Below are positions 63,194-64,000 of a DNA stretch of 64,000 bases, piece by piece. This DNA is from Rhodobacter sp. (GTDB lineage: Bacteria > Pseudomonadota > Alphaproteobacteria > Rhodobacterales > Rhodobacteraceae). Position 1 is the stretch's first letter; each line of letters starts with the position of its first letter. The stretch lies in contig JAIXUH010000034.1 in assembly GCA_027484145.1 (NCBI GenBank), positions 106,569 through 170,568 on the forward strand. Direction: 5' to 3'. The notes under the pieces were generated by a model. It made no database searches, was not told where the DNA came from, and saw only the letters and a program-made list of their open reading frames with translations. Both the position numbers and the translations under genes were made by a program.

Positions 63194-63780
63194 GGCATAT
63201 CCGTTTCTGGGTGTGGGCCGATAAGGGCCGAACCCAAGGCCCCGGTCAAGGCCCGCGCGCGGAGGGCGGCTGAAAACGGGCGTGCTTTGGCCTGTGGCGG
63301 CGCTTGGGGCACAGGAAAGGCAATCGGGCAGGGGCTTTTGCTGCCGTCCCGTCGTGGCCTGTATCCGGTTCGGTGTGCCCCTGCGCGCAAGGGCGAAGGC
63401 TATCTTTCGGTCTGTCGTCCCCGATTCGTTGAAAGTGCAGAGAATCTGGCCTCCCGGCGATACCCTTGCGCAGAAACGAAAGGGGCTTTGGCCGCACGCG
63501 GCAAGGGTGGATCAGCCGACTTTTGTGGGGGATGGGCAAAAGGACAGTACACAGCGCGAATCCTGACGGGGCGAAGTGGGTGTTTGGGGCGACTCAATCC
63601 CCCCTTTGCGGCGGCGACTCACAAAAGATTCGCCCCTTCCCTGAGGTCACTTTGCCAGATTTGGATGGGCGTGCGCAGTTTGACCTCAGGATTGGTCCGG
63701 CGGGATGCAGCTTTTTTCCGCATTTGGCCCAACAAAACTTGGGTCCGACAAGAAATCTTCACATAGCGCGATTTTTTCGC
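63194..63780. other. Non-coding upstream region of the rRNA operon
   Basis: No supported gene in almost 600 bases. It holds the bactofilin promoter (leftward) and, toward the right end, AT-rich tracts (GCAGCTTTTTTCC; CGATTTTTTCGC) that could act as an UP element for the rRNA promoter. Confidence 0.5.
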
Positions 63781-63809
63781 TTGCAGCCGCGACGCACCGG
63801 GCCTAAACA
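63781..63809 (+). promoter_or_regulatory. Probable rRNA operon promoter
   Basis: TTGCAG (-35, 63781-63786), a 17-base GC-rich spacer and TAAACA (-10, 63804-63809), preceded by T-tracts. The layout resembles Rhodobacter rrn promoters. It is followed by a roughly 190-base leader with repeated GAAGCGG motifs. Confidence 0.6.
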
Positions 63810-63949
63810 CCGCCTCACCGAAGCGGAAAAGACGCGGAAACGTGGTTCGGAAGCGACGGTGACGGACGGAAGCGGGGACGAAGCGGTGCTGAGGTGCTGC
63901 GAGGTTGAAGCGGAAGTTTGGAAAATCTGAAGGTTTGGCGATCGGGGAT

Positions 63950-64000
63950 ACGCTAGGAAGTTAGCGTCCTTGAGAGTTTTTGTCTTCTTGCTCTTTGACA
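63950..64000 (+). promoter_or_regulatory. rRNA leader antitermination elements (boxB-like hairpin and boxA)
   Basis: ACGCTA (63950-63955) pairs with TAGCGT (63962-63967) in a boxB-like hairpin. TGCTCTTTGACA (63989-64000) is one change from the E. coli rrn boxA TGCTCTTTAACA. Together they identify the leader of a 16S-23S-5S operon starting past the right edge. Confidence 0.8.

Overview
The window is a high-G+C alphaproteobacterial chromosome segment of Rhodobacteraceae type (Rhodobacter/Gemmobacter/Tabrizicola-like). The evidence is the gene order and families: protein-L-isoaspartate methyltransferase - TolC - PopZ-like (DUF2497), a DUF6280-type protein next to efp, pntAB, an ExoD protein, DUF3422, a urease operon next to urtABCDE, and GGGATATTT-type intergenic repeats. 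No tRNA, CRISPR array, prophage or intact insertion sequence is visible. The right edge runs into the promoter and boxB/boxA leader of a ribosomal RNA operon whose 16S gene must start just outside the window.

Layout. 0-5.3 kb: a luciferase-like flavin monooxygenase divergent from a MarR-type regulator, then an SDR/flavin-monooxygenase pair divergent from an AraC regulator. 5.4-16.5 kb: two divergent operons for aerobic anthranilate breakdown through 2-aminobenzoyl-CoA (CoA ligase, bifunctional 2-aminobenzoyl-CoA monooxygenase/reductase, beta-oxidation-like enzymes, thioesterase, RidA protein, MarR regulator and a kynureninase-like PLP enzyme). 16.6-21.4 kb: a sugar transferase, a gene-poor stretch, a CpdA-like phosphodiesterase, an unrecognised exported protein and a secreted subtilisin-like protein. 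21.5-28.2 kb: urease ureD-A-B-(cyclase)-(AhpD-like)-C-(small reverse gene)-E-F-G. 28.2-35.5 kb: urea ABC transporter urtABCDE with a structured leader and an internal terminator. 35.6-49.3 kb: mostly housekeeping and envelope genes (Pcm, TolC, PopZ-like, EF-P, YgfZ, ABC exporter, ExoD, L,D-transpeptidase and others). 49.4-52.1 kb: kynU-GNAT-kynA for tryptophan breakdown. 52.2-63.2 kb: pntAB, DUF3422, ctaA, M32 carboxypeptidase, MFS transporter, enoyl-CoA hydratase, thioesterase and bactofilin.

How it fits together. KynA and KynU, with a formamidase not clearly present, convert tryptophan to anthranilate, which the 5.4-16.5 kb cluster can activate and degrade. The two loci lie 40 kb apart but carry the same palindrome, AATTTCAAGCTTGAAATT, in their promoter regions. 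This predicts one tryptophan/anthranilate regulon, probably controlled by the MarR protein encoded inside the anthranilate operon. The urease and urea-uptake operons form a second unit: urea import followed by nickel-dependent hydrolysis to ammonia. Two unexpected genes, a Tat-signal cyclase/KynB-family protein and an AhpD-fold protein, sit between ureB and ureC.
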